Below are positions 1-8,365 of a DNA stretch of 64,000 nucleotides, in pieces. The stretch's first letter is position 1. Every line of letters begins with the position of its first letter. The position numbers were made by a program, and so were the translations under genes. The notes below the pieces were generated by a model, which saw only the letters and a program-made list of their open reading frames with translations, searched no databases and was not told the DNA's origin. This DNA is from Saccharopolyspora erythraea (GTDB taxonomy: Bacteria > Actinomycetota > Actinomycetes > Mycobacteriales > Pseudonocardiaceae), in NCBI RefSeq assembly GCF_018141105.1, contig NZ_CP054839.1:4464001-4528000 (forward strand), read 5' to 3'.

Positions 1-618
1 GCCGACCAGCTGACGCCGGGTATCAACCTGGGTCTGGTGTCGTTCGCGGGTACCGCGACGGTGCTGGTGATGCCGACGACCGACCGGGCGAGCGTGAAGC
101 AGGCCATCGACAACCTGAAGTTGTCGGAGGCGACGGCGACCGGTGACGGGATCAACGCGGCGATGTCGGCGATCGACTCGTTCGGGAAGATGGTGGGTGG
201 TCCGTCGGGTGCGCCGCCCGCGCGGATCGTGCTGATGGCCGATGGCGGTCAGACGATTCCGAGGGAGCTGGACGCGCCGCGGGGTGCCTACACCAAGGCG
301 CAGGAGGCGAAGAAGGCCAACATCCCGATCTCGACGATCTCGTTCGGCACCAAGCACGGCAGCATCGAGATCGAGGGTGAGCAGGAGTTCGTCGAGGTCG
401 ACGACGAGGCGATGCAGGAGATCGCGCGGTTGTCGGGCGGGGAGTTCCACAAGGCGGCCAGTGCCGAGCAGCTGCGGGAGGTCTACGCGACGCTCGGGGA
501 GCAGATCGGCTACGAGATCAAGCACACAGATGCCAGCAAGCCGTGGTTGGTGCTGGGTACTCTTGCCGCGATCGTGGCGGCCGGGGTGGGTCTGTTCCTG
601 GGCCGCCGGCTTCCTTAG
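1..618 (+). CDS. VWA-domain membrane protein, C-terminal part (5' end outside window)
   Basis: The reading frame is open from base 1, so the gene starts upstream of the window; the first in-frame ATG seen (about base 70) is not the true start. The visible 205 residues are the second half of a von Willebrand factor A domain: a strand-rich GLVSFAGTA core, a conserved Thr in TATGDGIN, and ARIVLMADG as the later beta strand. A single hydrophobic helix (WLVLGTLAAIVAAGVGLFLG) followed by RRLP anchors the C terminus, so the VWA domain probably faces the outside with a short cytoplasmic tail. It resembles the Rv1481-type proteins that lie upstream of fabG/inhA in mycobacteria, next to MoxR ATPase genes. 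Metal-dependent protein binding is the general role of the fold; the partner is unknown. Confidence 0.85.
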   Translation, partial: ADQLTPGINLGLVSFAGTATVLVMPTTDRASVKQAIDNLKLSEATATGDGINAAMSAIDSFGKMVGGPSGAPPARIVLMADGGQTIPRELDAPRGAYTKAQEAKKANIPISTISFGTKHGSIEIEGEQEFVEVDDEAMQEIARLSGGEFHKAASAEQLREVYATLGEQIGYEIKHTDASKPWLVLGTLAAIVAAGVGLFLGRRLP

Positions 619-651
619 ACACTGCCTCGACACACCCGGGAGTGGTCGACC

Positions 652-1248
652 GTGCGCGGTTCGGGTCCTGCGGGCGCTGCGGAGTTCCTGCGCGAGTTCG
701 TGAAGTCGCCGACGACGACGGCGGCGGTGGGGCCGAGTTCGCGGTTCCTCGCCGATCAGATGGTGGCTCCGGTGCCGGGTCGTGGTGAGCCGGTGGTGGT
801 GGAGCTGGGGCCGGGGACGGGTGCGTTCACCGCGGCGATCCAGCAGCGGTTGGGTGGTCGTGGTCGTCATCTGGCGTTGGAGCTCAACGCCCGGTGGGCG
901 GCTGATCTCGGGCGGCGGTTCCCGGATGTGGAGACGGTGTGCGCGGACGCGCGTGCGCTGCCGGAGCTGTTGGCCGAGCGCGGGTTGCGGGCGGATGTGG
1001 TTGTCAGCGGTCTGCCGTGGGCTGCGCACACTGCGGTGGACGGGGTGCCGCTGGTGCGGTTGGTGGCTGATGTGCTGGTGCCGGAGGGGGCGTTCACGCA
1101 GTTCGCCTACACCTGGACGCGGTGGGCGCCGCCTGCGCGGCGGCAGTTGCGGGATCTGCGGGCGACGTTCGAGGAGACGGTGATCAGCCGGACGGTGTGG
1201 CGCAACGTGCCGCCGGCGCTGGTGTACCTGGCTCGCCGGCCGCGGTGA
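652..1248 (+). CDS. Class I SAM-dependent methyltransferase (phospholipid N-methyltransferase / KsgA-like)
   Basis: GTG start 33 bases after the VWA gene stop, 198 residues. The N-terminal segment EFLREFVKSPTTTAAVGPSS followed by the SAM-binding loop ELGPGTGAFT (about residues 47-56) is typical of PmtA-like phospholipid methyltransferases, which are related to the rRNA adenine dimethylase family. Later motifs include DARALPELL (acidic residue that would contact the adenosine) and VVSGLPW, the position of the NPPY/NLPF-like motif IV. No membrane helix is visible. It is probably co-transcribed with the VWA gene. Substrate could be a phospholipid head group or RNA; the sequence alone does not decide. 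Confidence 0.75.
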   Translation: MRGSGPAGAAEFLREFVKSPTTTAAVGPSSRFLADQMVAPVPGRGEPVVVELGPGTGAFTAAIQQRLGGRGRHLALELNARWAADLGRRFPDVETVCADARALPELLAERGLRADVVVSGLPWAAHTAVDGVPLVRLVADVLVPEGAFTQFAYTWTRWAPPARRQLRDLRATFEETVISRTVWRNVPPALVYLARRPR

Positions 1249-1261
1249 GGTCCGTTCCGGG

Positions 1262-1614
1262 TCAGTAGTCGGTGCGGAAGTTGCCGATGAAGGTGATCCG
1301 GTTGCCGTCGGGGTCGGTGATGGTGGAGAGCCGGACGTCCTTGCTGGCTGTTTCGACGGGTCCGGTGGTCAGGCCGCGGCTGTCGAGTGCAGTGCGGTGC
1401 CGGTCGAGGTCGTCGACGGCGAAGTTGAGCAGGGCGGTGCCCGCGCGGGTGGGGTCGCGGTAGACCTGGACCCAGCCGTTGGTGGTGATCCGCCATTCGA
1501 CGAGTCCGTCCATGGGGCGGTTGTGGGGGGGCGGTCGAACAGGCGCTCGTACCAGGGTTCGGCGGTGTCGATGTCGGACACCGGGACGACGGCCAGCAGG
1601 TGTTGGATGGGCAT
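1262..1614 (-). pseudogene. VOC/glyoxalase family gene interrupted by a one-base frameshift in a G7 tract
   Basis: The minus-strand frame starting at ATG 1614 reads MPIQHLLAVVPVSDIDTAEPW, the first beta strand of a vicinal-oxygen-chelate domain, and is in frame through LFDRPP. The second half (DGLVEWRITTNGWVQVYRD ... TDPDGNRITFIGNF) lies in another frame and ends at 1262. The switch falls in a run of seven G on the plus strand (1525-1531); one more base would restore a single protein of about 117 residues, the normal size of a one-domain VOC protein. This may be a sequencing error in a homopolymer, a slippage allele or a recent null mutation. VOC proteins of this size are often dioxygenases or antibiotic-resistance-like proteins; no specific function can be given. 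Confidence 0.7.
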
Positions 1615-1770
1615 GTCGGCTCCTCGTGTGTCCGTGTCCGGCCATGCTGTCCGGTGTGGTTCTGGTTGTCCATTGTGTAGTGGTTTTCCGGGTGTTGCGT
1701 GGTGGATGACTCATCGGCGGTGGGCGGCGGCTGATTGTCGTGTCCTCGGTGGCGGGGTTACGTTGCGGGG

Positions 1771-2493
1771 ATGCCTGACGCCGTGGTCTCCGGGTTTCGC
1801 GAGGTGCCCCTGCTGGTGGAGCTGGGTGCGGCGCTGCTGCTGTCGAGCCTGATCGGGCTGGAGCGGGAGATCCGGGCGAAGAGTGCCGGGATGCGCACGC
1901 ATGCGCTGGTCGGTGTGGGTGCGGCGGTGTTCATGCTGGTGTCGAAGTACGCGTTCGGGGATCTGCTGGTGTTCGACCGGGTGTCGTTCGACCCGTCGCG
2001 GGTGGCGGCGCAGATCGTTTCGGGGATCGGTTTCATCGGTGGTGGGCTGATCTTCGTGCGGCGGGATGCGGTGCGGGGGCTGACGACGGCGGCGACGGTG
2101 TGGGTGGTGGCCGCGGTGGGGATGGCCTGCGGTGGTGGGCTGTTCCTGCTGGCGGCGGCGACGACGGCGGCGCATTTCGCGGTGGTGCTGGGCTATCCGC
2201 GGTTGCTGCGGCTGGTGCGGCGGTCGTTGCGGGAGCCGCAGGTGATGCGGATCGGCTACCTCGACGGGCACGGCGTGCTGCGCAGCGTGCTGACCTTGTG
2301 CACGAGCCGGGGCTGGCGGGTGCTGGATCTGGAGGTGGAGCGGGAGGACACCGACGACCAGCAGCAGCGGGTGGCGGTGGTGGCGATCCGGGTGAGCGGC
2401 AAGGAGCCGGTGTCGTCGCTGGTCGGTGAGGTGGGTGTGCTGCCGGGGGTGTTGCACGCGGCGGCGGGGGAGTCGGTGGAGGCCGGCTTCTGA
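1771..2493 (+). CDS. MgtC/SapB-family inner-membrane protein
   Basis: The ATG at 1771 (MPDAVVSGF) is preferred over the TTG 36 bases upstream, whose extra residues do not look like family sequence. The N-terminal half has about four hydrophobic helices with the MgtC hallmarks LSSLIGLEREIRAKSAGMRT (charged loop after helix 1), VSGIGFIGGGLIF and VRGLTTAATVWVVAAVGMACG. The C-terminal 80 residues form a soluble ACT-like regulatory domain, as in long SapB-type proteins. MgtC proteins act at the inner membrane in low-Mg2+ growth and modulate the F-type ATPase in pathogens; the role in a soil actinomycete is unknown. It stands alone between the VOC remnant and the SMP-30 gene; no Mg2+ sensor is recognisable upstream. 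Confidence 0.88.
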   Translation: MPDAVVSGFREVPLLVELGAALLLSSLIGLEREIRAKSAGMRTHALVGVGAAVFMLVSKYAFGDLLVFDRVSFDPSRVAAQIVSGIGFIGGGLIFVRRDAVRGLTTAATVWVVAAVGMACGGGLFLLAAATTAAHFAVVLGYPRLLRLVRRSLREPQVMRIGYLDGHGVLRSVLTLCTSRGWRVLDLEVEREDTDDQQQRVAVVAIRVSGKEPVSSLVGEVGVLPGVLHAAAGESVEAGF

Positions 2494-2770
2494 GCCTGGA
2501 CTGATCGTCCAGCTTGTACAGGTGATCCAGCGCCGGTCCACTGTGTACGCGTTGTTGTCGGGGCTGGCGGACCGGAGGAACCGGTCGTGACCGCGTTTGC
2601 CCGATTTCTGGCGCGCACGGGGTGCAGCGATCCCAGGTCGGCGCTGGAGGCGTTCGCCGGGTGGTTGCGCGGCCGGATGTGACCGGAACCCGTCACCGCC
2701 TGGTTCGGCGGGTCGCGTGCGGGAAGAATCGGCGCGGAAGCGGTGGCCGGGTGGAACGGGGGCGTGTGCG

Positions 2771-3673
2771 TTGTCGGAGTACATCGAGGCGCGGTTCGAG
2801 GTCTTGGACGAGCGTTTTTCCGGGGTTGGCGGGGACGGGCTGGTCGAGCGGCTGTGCACCGGTTGCCGCTGGACGGAGGGCCCGGTGTACTTCGCGGCGG
2901 GCCGCTACCTGCTGTTCAGCGACATCCCCAACGACCGGTTGCTGCGCTGGGACGAGACCACCGGCGCGGTCGGGGTGTTCCGGGCGCCCGCCGGGTACAC
3001 CAACGGCCACACCGTCGACCGGCGGGGCCGGCTGGTCAGCTGCGAGCAGGGGCACCGGCGGGTCGCGCGCACCGAGCACGACGGCTCGGTGACGGTGCTG
3101 GCCGAGCGGTGGAACGGCAGGCGGTTGAACAGTCCCAACGACGTGGTCGAGCGGGCGGACGGGTCGGTGTGGTTCACCGATCCCAGCTACGGCATCGACA
3201 GCCACTACGAGGGGCATCGCGCCGAGAGCGAGATCGGTGCCTGCCACGTCTACCGCGTCGATCCGGCCACCGGCGAGGTGCGTGCCGTCGCGCAGGACTT
3301 CGACCGCCCCAACGGTCTGGCGTTCTCTGCCGACGAGCAATGCCTCTACGTCGCCGACACCCGGCGCAAGCACATCCGGCTGTTCGACGTCGCCGACGAC
3401 GGCGCGTTGTCGGGTGGCGAGGTGTTCGCCACCTGCGACGCGGGCAGCTTCGACGGGTTGCGGCTGGACGCGCTGGGCCGGGTGTGGGCGGCGGCCCACG
3501 ACGGCGTGCACTGCTTCGACGCCGACGGCACGCCGCTGGGCAAGCTGCTGTTGCCGGAGGTGGTGTCGAACCTGGTCTTCGGCGGGCCCAAGCGCAACCA
3601 CCTGTTCATCACGGCGAGCTCGTCGGTGTATGCGTTGCGGGTCAACTTCAACGGGGTGGCGTATCCGCGGTGA
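2771..3673 (+). CDS. SMP-30/gluconolactonase/LRE-family lactonase
   Basis: About 300 residues forming a six-bladed beta-propeller. Recognisable blocks are CRWTEGPVYF (metal-binding Glu near the start), GYTNGHTVDRRGRLVSCEQG, LNSPNDVVERADGSVWFTDP (metal-binding Asn and the NDV turn), DRPNGLAFSAD and the C-terminal SFDGLRLDALGRVW (metal-binding Asp). These fit a divalent-metal-dependent lactonase such as gluconolactonase. The start is uncertain: TTG 2771 (LSEYIEARF) is where similarity begins and has a G-rich stretch just upstream. Its 3' end overlaps the convergent oxidase gene by 26 bases. The substrate is probably a sugar lactone, which would fit a neighbouring 2-hydroxyacid oxidase, but the two genes are not in one operon. 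Confidence 0.85.
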   Translation: MSEYIEARFEVLDERFSGVGGDGLVERLCTGCRWTEGPVYFAAGRYLLFSDIPNDRLLRWDETTGAVGVFRAPAGYTNGHTVDRRGRLVSCEQGHRRVARTEHDGSVTVLAERWNGRRLNSPNDVVERADGSVWFTDPSYGIDSHYEGHRAESEIGACHVYRVDPATGEVRAVAQDFDRPNGLAFSADEQCLYVADTRRKHIRLFDVADDGALSGGEVFATCDAGSFDGLRLDALGRVWAAAHDGVHCFDADGTPLGKLLLPEVVSNLVFGGPKRNHLFITASSSVYALRVNFNGVAYPR

Positions 3674-6518
3674 GCGCGCGGGCGACCAGTGTGGCCAGGT
3701 GCACCGGTTCGGTGCCGGTGGCCTGGCGCAGCTGGGTACGGCAGCTGAAGCCGTCGGCGACGATGTCGGTGCCGGGTTCGGCGGCGCGCACCGCGGGCAG
3801 CAGGGCGTGTTCGGCGCAGGCCATCGACACCTCGTAGTGGCCGCGTTCGAAGCCGAAGTTGCCCGCCAGGCCGCAGCAGCCGGAGTCCAGCACGCGGGCG
3901 CGGGTGCCGGTGGCCTCCAGGGCGGCGCGGTCGGCGTCGAAGCCGAGCTCGCTGTACTGGTGGCAGTGCACCTGCACCAGTGACTCCGGGGCGCTGCCGG
4001 CCTCGCGGGTCCACTGGGAGCGGGTCGGCTCGACCCATTCGGCGAAGGTCCTGGTCGCTTCGGCCAGCGCGGTGACGTCGGGGTCGTGCGGGGCCAGTTC
4101 GAGCGCGTCGTTGCGCAGGAACGCCGTGCAGCTGGGTTCCAGGCCGACCACCGGCAGTCCCGCCTGGACCTGGGAGCGCAGGGCGCGGGCGCTGCGGCGG
4201 ACCATGCGCCGGGCGATGCCGAGCTGGCCGGTGGAGGCCCAGGTCAGGCCGCAGCAGACCTGGCGCCGGGGCAGGTCCACGGTGTGGCCCAGTGCCTCCA
4301 TCGCGGTCACCGCGTCCTGGCCGACGTGCGGGTCGAAGTGGTTGGTGAAGGTGTCGGGGAACAGCACCACCGACGGTTGTTCCAGGCGGCGGCCGCGCTC
4401 GAACCACCAGGCGCGCAGCGTCTGCGCGGCCAGCGGCGGGACGGCGCGTTCGGGGGCGATGCCGCCGACCCGCTTGAGCGGGCCCGCGGCCTTGCTGGTG
4501 AGCACCCGGTTGGCCAGCCGGGGCGTGTGCTGGCCCAGTGCCAGCCACAGCGGGAGGAAGCCCATCGAGTAGTGCGAGGCGGGGCGGGGGCGGTACCGGT
4601 AGTGGTGGTGCAGGAACTCGGCCTTGTAGGTGGCCATGTCCACCCCGACCGGGCAGTCGGTCTTGCAGCCCTTGCACGACAGGCACAGGTCCAGGGCCTC
4701 GCGGACCTCGGGTGAGCGCCAGCCGCTGGTGATGAGGCGTCCGGCCAGCATCTCGAACAGCAGGTGGGCGCGGCCGCGGGTGGAGTGCTTCTCCTCGCGG
4801 GTGGCGCGGTAGCTCGGGCACATCACCCCACCTGTGGTGTTCAGGCACTTGCCCATGCCCACGCAGCGGCGGGAGGCCGGTGCGAGGTCGCCGTCGTCGG
4901 CGTGCAGCGCGAGCGTGGTGCGGGTCGGGATGCGCGGGGGCGCGACCAGCACGCGCAGGTCGGAGTCCAGCGGGCGAGGGCGCACGATCTGGCCGGGGTT
5001 GAACAGGTCGTCGGGGTCGAACGCGGCTTTGAAGCGCTCGAAGCCGCGGATGATCTCCGGCGGGTACATCCGTGACAGCAGCTCCGAGCGGGCCTGGCCG
5101 TCGCCGTGCTCGCCGGAGACCGACCCGCCGTGGGAGACCACGAGGTCGGCCGCGGCTTCCAGGAACGCCCGGTAGTCGGCCGCGCCGGAGGTGCTCATCA
5201 GGTCGAAGTCGATGCGCACGTGGATGCAGCCGTCGCCGTAGTGGCCGTAGGTGACGCCGCGGCGGCCGAAGCGCTCCAGAAGCGCGTCGAACTCCCGCAG
5301 GTAGGTGCCCAGGTGCTCGGGCGGCACGGCGGCGTCCTCCCAGCCCGACCAGCGTTCGGTGCCGTCGGCCAGCCGCGTGGAGTAGCCCGAGCCCTCCTCG
5401 CGGATCTTCCACAGCGCGGCCATCCTGGCGGGTTCGACGTGCACGACGGTCTCGGCGCGTTCGCCCATGGCGCGCGCGATGCGCTGCGCGGCGGCTTCGG
5501 CCTCGGCGCGGTCGGCGCCGCCGACCTCCACCAGCAGCCAGCTGCGCCCGCCGGGCAGTAGCCGAAGGGCGGGGGAGGAGGGGTTGCGCTGGCCGACGAC
5601 CTCGACCAGCTCGGAGCTCAGGCCCTCGATGGCCAGCGCGTCCAGTCCGCGCAGGTCGGTGACCTGGTCGGCGGCGGCGTAGCTGTCGGGGAAGCCCAGG
5701 ACGGCCATGGCGCGGGCGCCCGGTGTCTCGACCAGCGGGACGGTGGCGCCGAGCACGGTCGCGCAGCTGCCCTCGGTGCCGACCAGGGCGCGGGCGAGGT
5801 CGAAGCCGTTCTCGGGCAGGAGCTGGTCGAGGTTGTAGCCCGACACCCGGCGCCGCAGGTCGGGGAAGGAGCCGCGGACCAGCTCGCCGAGGTCGTCGCG
5901 CAGGGCGCGCAGGTCCTGGTAGAGCCGTCCGGTGCGGTCGCCCCGCGCGCACAGCGCGGTGAGCTCGTCGTCGGAGGTGGGGCCGGTCTGCAGGCGGGTG
6001 CCGTCGGAGAGGAGCACGTCCAGCGAGCGGACGTTGTCGACGGTCTTGCCCCAGGCCACCGAGTGGGTGCCGCAGGAGTTGTTGCCGATCATCCCGCCGA
6101 GCGTGCAGCGGCTGTGGGTGGAGGGGTCGGGGCCGAAGGTCAGCCCGTGCGGGGCCGCCTGCGCCCGCAGCGAGTCCAGCACTACGCCGGGCTGCACTCG
6201 CGCCAGGCGGCGCTCGGGGTCGAGCTCGAGGATCCGGTTCATGTGCTTGGAGAAGTCCAGCACCAGGCCAGGGCCCACGGCGTTGCCCGCGATGCTGGTG
6301 CCCGCGCCGCGGCCGGTGACCGGCACCAGGTGCGCGCGGGCCACCGCCACCGCGGCGGCGACGTCGTCCTCGTCGCGCGGGTAGGCCACCGCCACCGGGA
6401 CCTGCCGGTAGTTGGAGGCGTCGGTGGAGTACAGGGCCCGGGTGCCCGGGTCGAACCGGGCCGGGCCCCGCAGCGCCGCGCGCAGGTCGGCGGCGAAGTC
6501 CTGCGTGGTGGTCTGCAT
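3648..6518 (-). CDS. FAD-linked oxidase fused to Fe-S/CCG oxidoreductase (D-2-hydroxyacid dehydrogenase, YdiJ/Dld-II type)
   Basis: 956 residues from the ATG at 6518 (MQTTTQDFAAD). The N-terminal half is a PCMH-type FAD domain: VAYPRDEDDVAAAV, then VTGRGAGTSIAGNAVGPG, the pyrophosphate-binding loop, then GMIGNNSCGTHS. The middle is the FAD-oxidase C-terminal domain with YGHYGDGCIHVRI and SGEHGDGQARS. The last third holds two [4Fe-4S] motifs (CVGMGKCLN...CP and CLSCKGCKTDCP) and two CCG domains (VCCGLTW, GCCGLAG). This order matches the single-chain D-2-hydroxyglutarate/D-lactate oxidoreductases that feed electrons to the membrane quinone pool. It is transcribed alone, divergently from fabG and convergent with the SMP-30 gene. 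The exact hydroxyacid is not predictable. Confidence 0.9.
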   Translation of the reverse strand: MQTTTQDFAADLRAALRGPARFDPGTRALYSTDASNYRQVPVAVAYPRDEDDVAAAVAVARAHLVPVTGRGAGTSIAGNAVGPGLVLDFSKHMNRILELDPERRLARVQPGVVLDSLRAQAAPHGLTFGPDPSTHSRCTLGGMIGNNSCGTHSVAWGKTVDNVRSLDVLLSDGTRLQTGPTSDDELTALCARGDRTGRLYQDLRALRDDLGELVRGSFPDLRRRVSGYNLDQLLPENGFDLARALVGTEGSCATVLGATVPLVETPGARAMAVLGFPDSYAAADQVTDLRGLDALAIEGLSSELVEVVGQRNPSSPALRLLPGGRSWLLVEVGGADRAEAEAAAQRIARAMGERAETVVHVEPARMAALWKIREEGSGYSTRLADGTERWSGWEDAAVPPEHLGTYLREFDALLERFGRRGVTYGHYGDGCIHVRIDFDLMSTSGAADYRAFLEAAADLVVSHGGSVSGEHGDGQARSELLSRMYPPEIIRGFERFKAAFDPDDLFNPGQIVRPRPLDSDLRVLVAPPRIPTRTTLALHADDGDLAPASRRCVGMGKCLNTTGGVMCPSYRATREEKHSTRGRAHLLFEMLAGRLITSGWRSPEVREALDLCLSCKGCKTDCPVGVDMATYKAEFLHHHYRYRPRPASHYSMGFLPLWLALGQHTPRLANRVLTSKAAGPLKRVGGIAPERAVPPLAAQTLRAWWFERGRRLEQPSVVLFPDTFTNHFDPHVGQDAVTAMEALGHTVDLPRRQVCCGLTWASTGQLGIARRMVRRSARALRSQVQAGLPVVGLEPSCTAFLRNDALELAPHDPDVTALAEATRTFAEWVEPTRSQWTREAGSAPESLVQVHCHQYSELGFDADRAALEATGTRARVLDSGCCGLAGNFGFERGHYEVSMACAEHALLPAVRAAEPGTDIVADGFSCRTQLRQATGTEPVHLATLVARALTADTPPR

Positions 6519-6712
6519 CTGCGCTCCCGAGGCGTGGTGGGTACGGCACCGCGCAGTGTGCCGGTGATCGGCACTGTAGGTGAACCACGACACGGGGGCC
6601 GGATTTCTGTATGGGTGCGATGAGAGCGGCCCGGTGCTCAGCCGATAGTGTCGCGGCTGGTTGAGAGCGAATCATGGATTCGCGCAGGCTCGCATGTGGA
6701 GGTAGATCGACA

Positions 6713-7417
6713 GTGGCACGGTCCGTACTGGTGACCGGCGGGAACCGCGGCATCGGGTTGGCCATCGCGAGGGCGTTCCAGGCCGCCGGGGACAACGTCG
6801 CGGTCACCCACCGCGGATCGGGTGCCCCGGAGGGGCTGCTGGGGGTGCGCTGCGACGTCACCGACACCGAGCAGGTCACGGCCGCCTTCGACGAGGTGGA
6901 GGCCGCGCACGGCCGCGTGGAGGTGCTGGTGGCCAACGCGGGCATCACCGACGACGGGCTGCTGCTGCGGATGGACGACGAGCAGTTCGGCCGCGTCATC
7001 GAGGCGAACCTGGCCGGGTCCTACCGGGTCGCCAAGCGGGCGGCGAGCAGCATGCTGCGGCTGCGCCGGGGCCGGATCGTGTTCATCTCCTCGGTGGTGG
7101 GGCTCTCCGGCGGCGCGGGCCAGGCCAACTACGCGGCGAGCAAGGCGGGCCTGGTGGGCCTGGCGCGCTCCATCGCCCGCGAGCTGGGCTCGCGCAGCAT
7201 CACCGCCAACGTCGTCGCGCCCGGTTTCGTCACCACCGACATGACCGACGTGCTGGAAGAGGACCGCAAGAAGGAGATCCTCGGCCAGATCCCGCTGGGC
7301 CGGTTCGCCTCCACCGACGAGGTCGCGGGCACCGTCCAGTGGCTGGCCTCCGACGCGGCGGCCTACGTCACCGGTGCGGTGATCCCGGTCGACGGCGGCC
7401 TGGGCATGGGGCACTGA
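6713..7417 (+). CDS. fabG: 3-oxoacyl-[ACP] reductase FabG (MabA-like)
   Basis: GTG 6713 is preceded by GGAGG at 6698-6702, so it is chosen over the upstream ATG at 6674. The 234-residue product is a classical SDR: cofactor loop VTGGNRGIG (residues 7-15), NAG motif at about 75-77, Ser126/127, and YxxxK as Tyr140/Lys144 (GQANYAASKAG). It reduces 3-oxoacyl-ACP with NADPH in type II fatty-acid synthesis in the cytoplasm. It lies 63 bases upstream of inhA in the same orientation, the fabG1-inhA pair known from mycobacteria, so the two probably form one operon. Whether this organism makes mycolic acids cannot be read from this pair; mycolate-free relatives also keep it. Confidence 0.95.
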   Translation: MARSVLVTGGNRGIGLAIARAFQAAGDNVAVTHRGSGAPEGLLGVRCDVTDTEQVTAAFDEVEAAHGRVEVLVANAGITDDGLLLRMDDEQFGRVIEANLAGSYRVAKRAASSMLRLRRGRIVFISSVVGLSGGAGQANYAASKAGLVGLARSIARELGSRSITANVVAPGFVTTDMTDVLEEDRKKEILGQIPLGRFASTDEVAGTVQWLASDAAAYVTGAVIPVDGGLGMGH

Positions 7418-7480
7418 CCACCCCGGTCACTTCTCTCACACCTTTCTTCTCGAGATTTCCAACGCAAGCGGAGGATGTAC

Positions 7481-8248
7481 GTGTCCGGATTGCTCGAAGG
7501 CAAGCGGCTGCTGATCACCGGTGTGATCACCGACGCCTCGATCGCCTTCCACGCCGCCAAGGTCGCCCAGGAGCAGGGCGCCCAGGTCGTGCTGACCGGG
7601 TTCGGCAGGCTGGGGCTGGTCGAGCGTATCGCCAAGCGGCTGCCCGAGCCGGCGCCGGTGATCGAGCTCGACGTCACCAACCAGGAGCACCTGGACGGGC
7701 TGGCCGACAAGGTGCGCGAGCACGCCGACGGACTGGACGGCGTGCTGCACTCCATCGGCTTCGCCCCCGCCAGCTGCCTGGGCGCGCCGTTCCTGGACGC
7801 GCCGTGGCAGGACGTCTCGGTGGCCCTGGAGGTCTCGGCGTACTCGCTGAAGTCGCTGACGACCGCGGCGCTGCCGCTGCTGGGCGAGGGCTCTTCGGTC
7901 GTGGGCATGGACTTCGACGCCCGGGTGGCCTGGCCTGCCTACAACTGGATGGGCGTGGCCAAGGCGGCGCTGGAGTCGACCAACCGCTACCTCTCCCGCG
8001 AGCTGGGCCCCAGGGGCATCCGGGTCAACCTGGTCTCGGCCGGCCCGGTGCGCACGATGGCGGCCAAGTCGATCCCGGGCTTCAGCGACCTGGAGGAGAG
8101 CTGGGGCACCCGGGCGCCGCTGGGCTGGGACGTCAACGACCCGACGCCGGTGGCGCGCTCGGTGTGCGCGGTGCTGTCGGACTGGCTGCCCAAGACCACC
8201 GGTTCGATGATCATGGTCGACGGCGGGGTGCACGCCCTGGGCGAGTGA
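7481..8248 (+). CDS. inhA: Enoyl-[ACP] reductase (NADH), InhA type
   Basis: GTG 7481 has GGAGG at 7470-7474 with a 6-base spacer; the ATG at 7475 would sit directly on that site. The 255-residue protein begins SGLLEGKRLLITGVITDASIA, the divergent SDR cofactor loop of FabI/InhA proteins. HSIGF (Ser91) corresponds to the InhA region around Ser94, the site of isoniazid/ethionamide resistance changes. The catalytic pair is Tyr154 and Lys161 in PAYNWMGVAKAAL, nearly identical to the InhA PAYNWM segment. It performs the last step of the fatty-acid elongation cycle. It follows fabG directly and is followed by an intrinsic terminator and then hemH. Confidence 0.96.
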   Translation: MSGLLEGKRLLITGVITDASIAFHAAKVAQEQGAQVVLTGFGRLGLVERIAKRLPEPAPVIELDVTNQEHLDGLADKVREHADGLDGVLHSIGFAPASCLGAPFLDAPWQDVSVALEVSAYSLKSLTTAALPLLGEGSSVVGMDFDARVAWPAYNWMGVAKAALESTNRYLSRELGPRGIRVNLVSAGPVRTMAAKSIPGFSDLEESWGTRAPLGWDVNDPTPVARSVCAVLSDWLPKTTGSMIMVDGGVHALGE

Positions 8249-8269
8249 GCCCGCGGACCTGCGCGCGAA

Positions 8270-8301
8270 GCCCCCGCATCCCCACGGGTGCGGGGGCTTT
8301 T
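8270..8301 (+). terminator. Intrinsic terminator after inhA
   Basis: A perfect 9-bp stem, GCCCCCGCA (8270-8278) with TGCGGGGGC (8289-8297), encloses a 10-base loop and is followed by TTTT. It lies 22 bases after the inhA stop and probably ends the fabG-inhA transcript before hemH. Confidence 0.8.
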
Positions 8302-8365
8302 CCGCGGCCGGGCACTGGCGCACCCCGGCTGCGCGGCCACCGCGCTGCGGGGCCATGATGGACCG

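Noticed and set aside
3346-6999. A 1217-residue minus-strand open frame in the FAD/Fe-S oxidase region
   Set aside because: It runs in a different frame from the true oxidase gene and is Pro/Arg/Ala-rich without domain motifs; the 956-residue frame has all FAD and Fe-S motifs.
7481-8248. Inference that the organism makes mycolic acids because of inhA
   Set aside because: InhA-type reductases occur in mycolate-free actinomycetes; no mycolate-specific gene is in the window.
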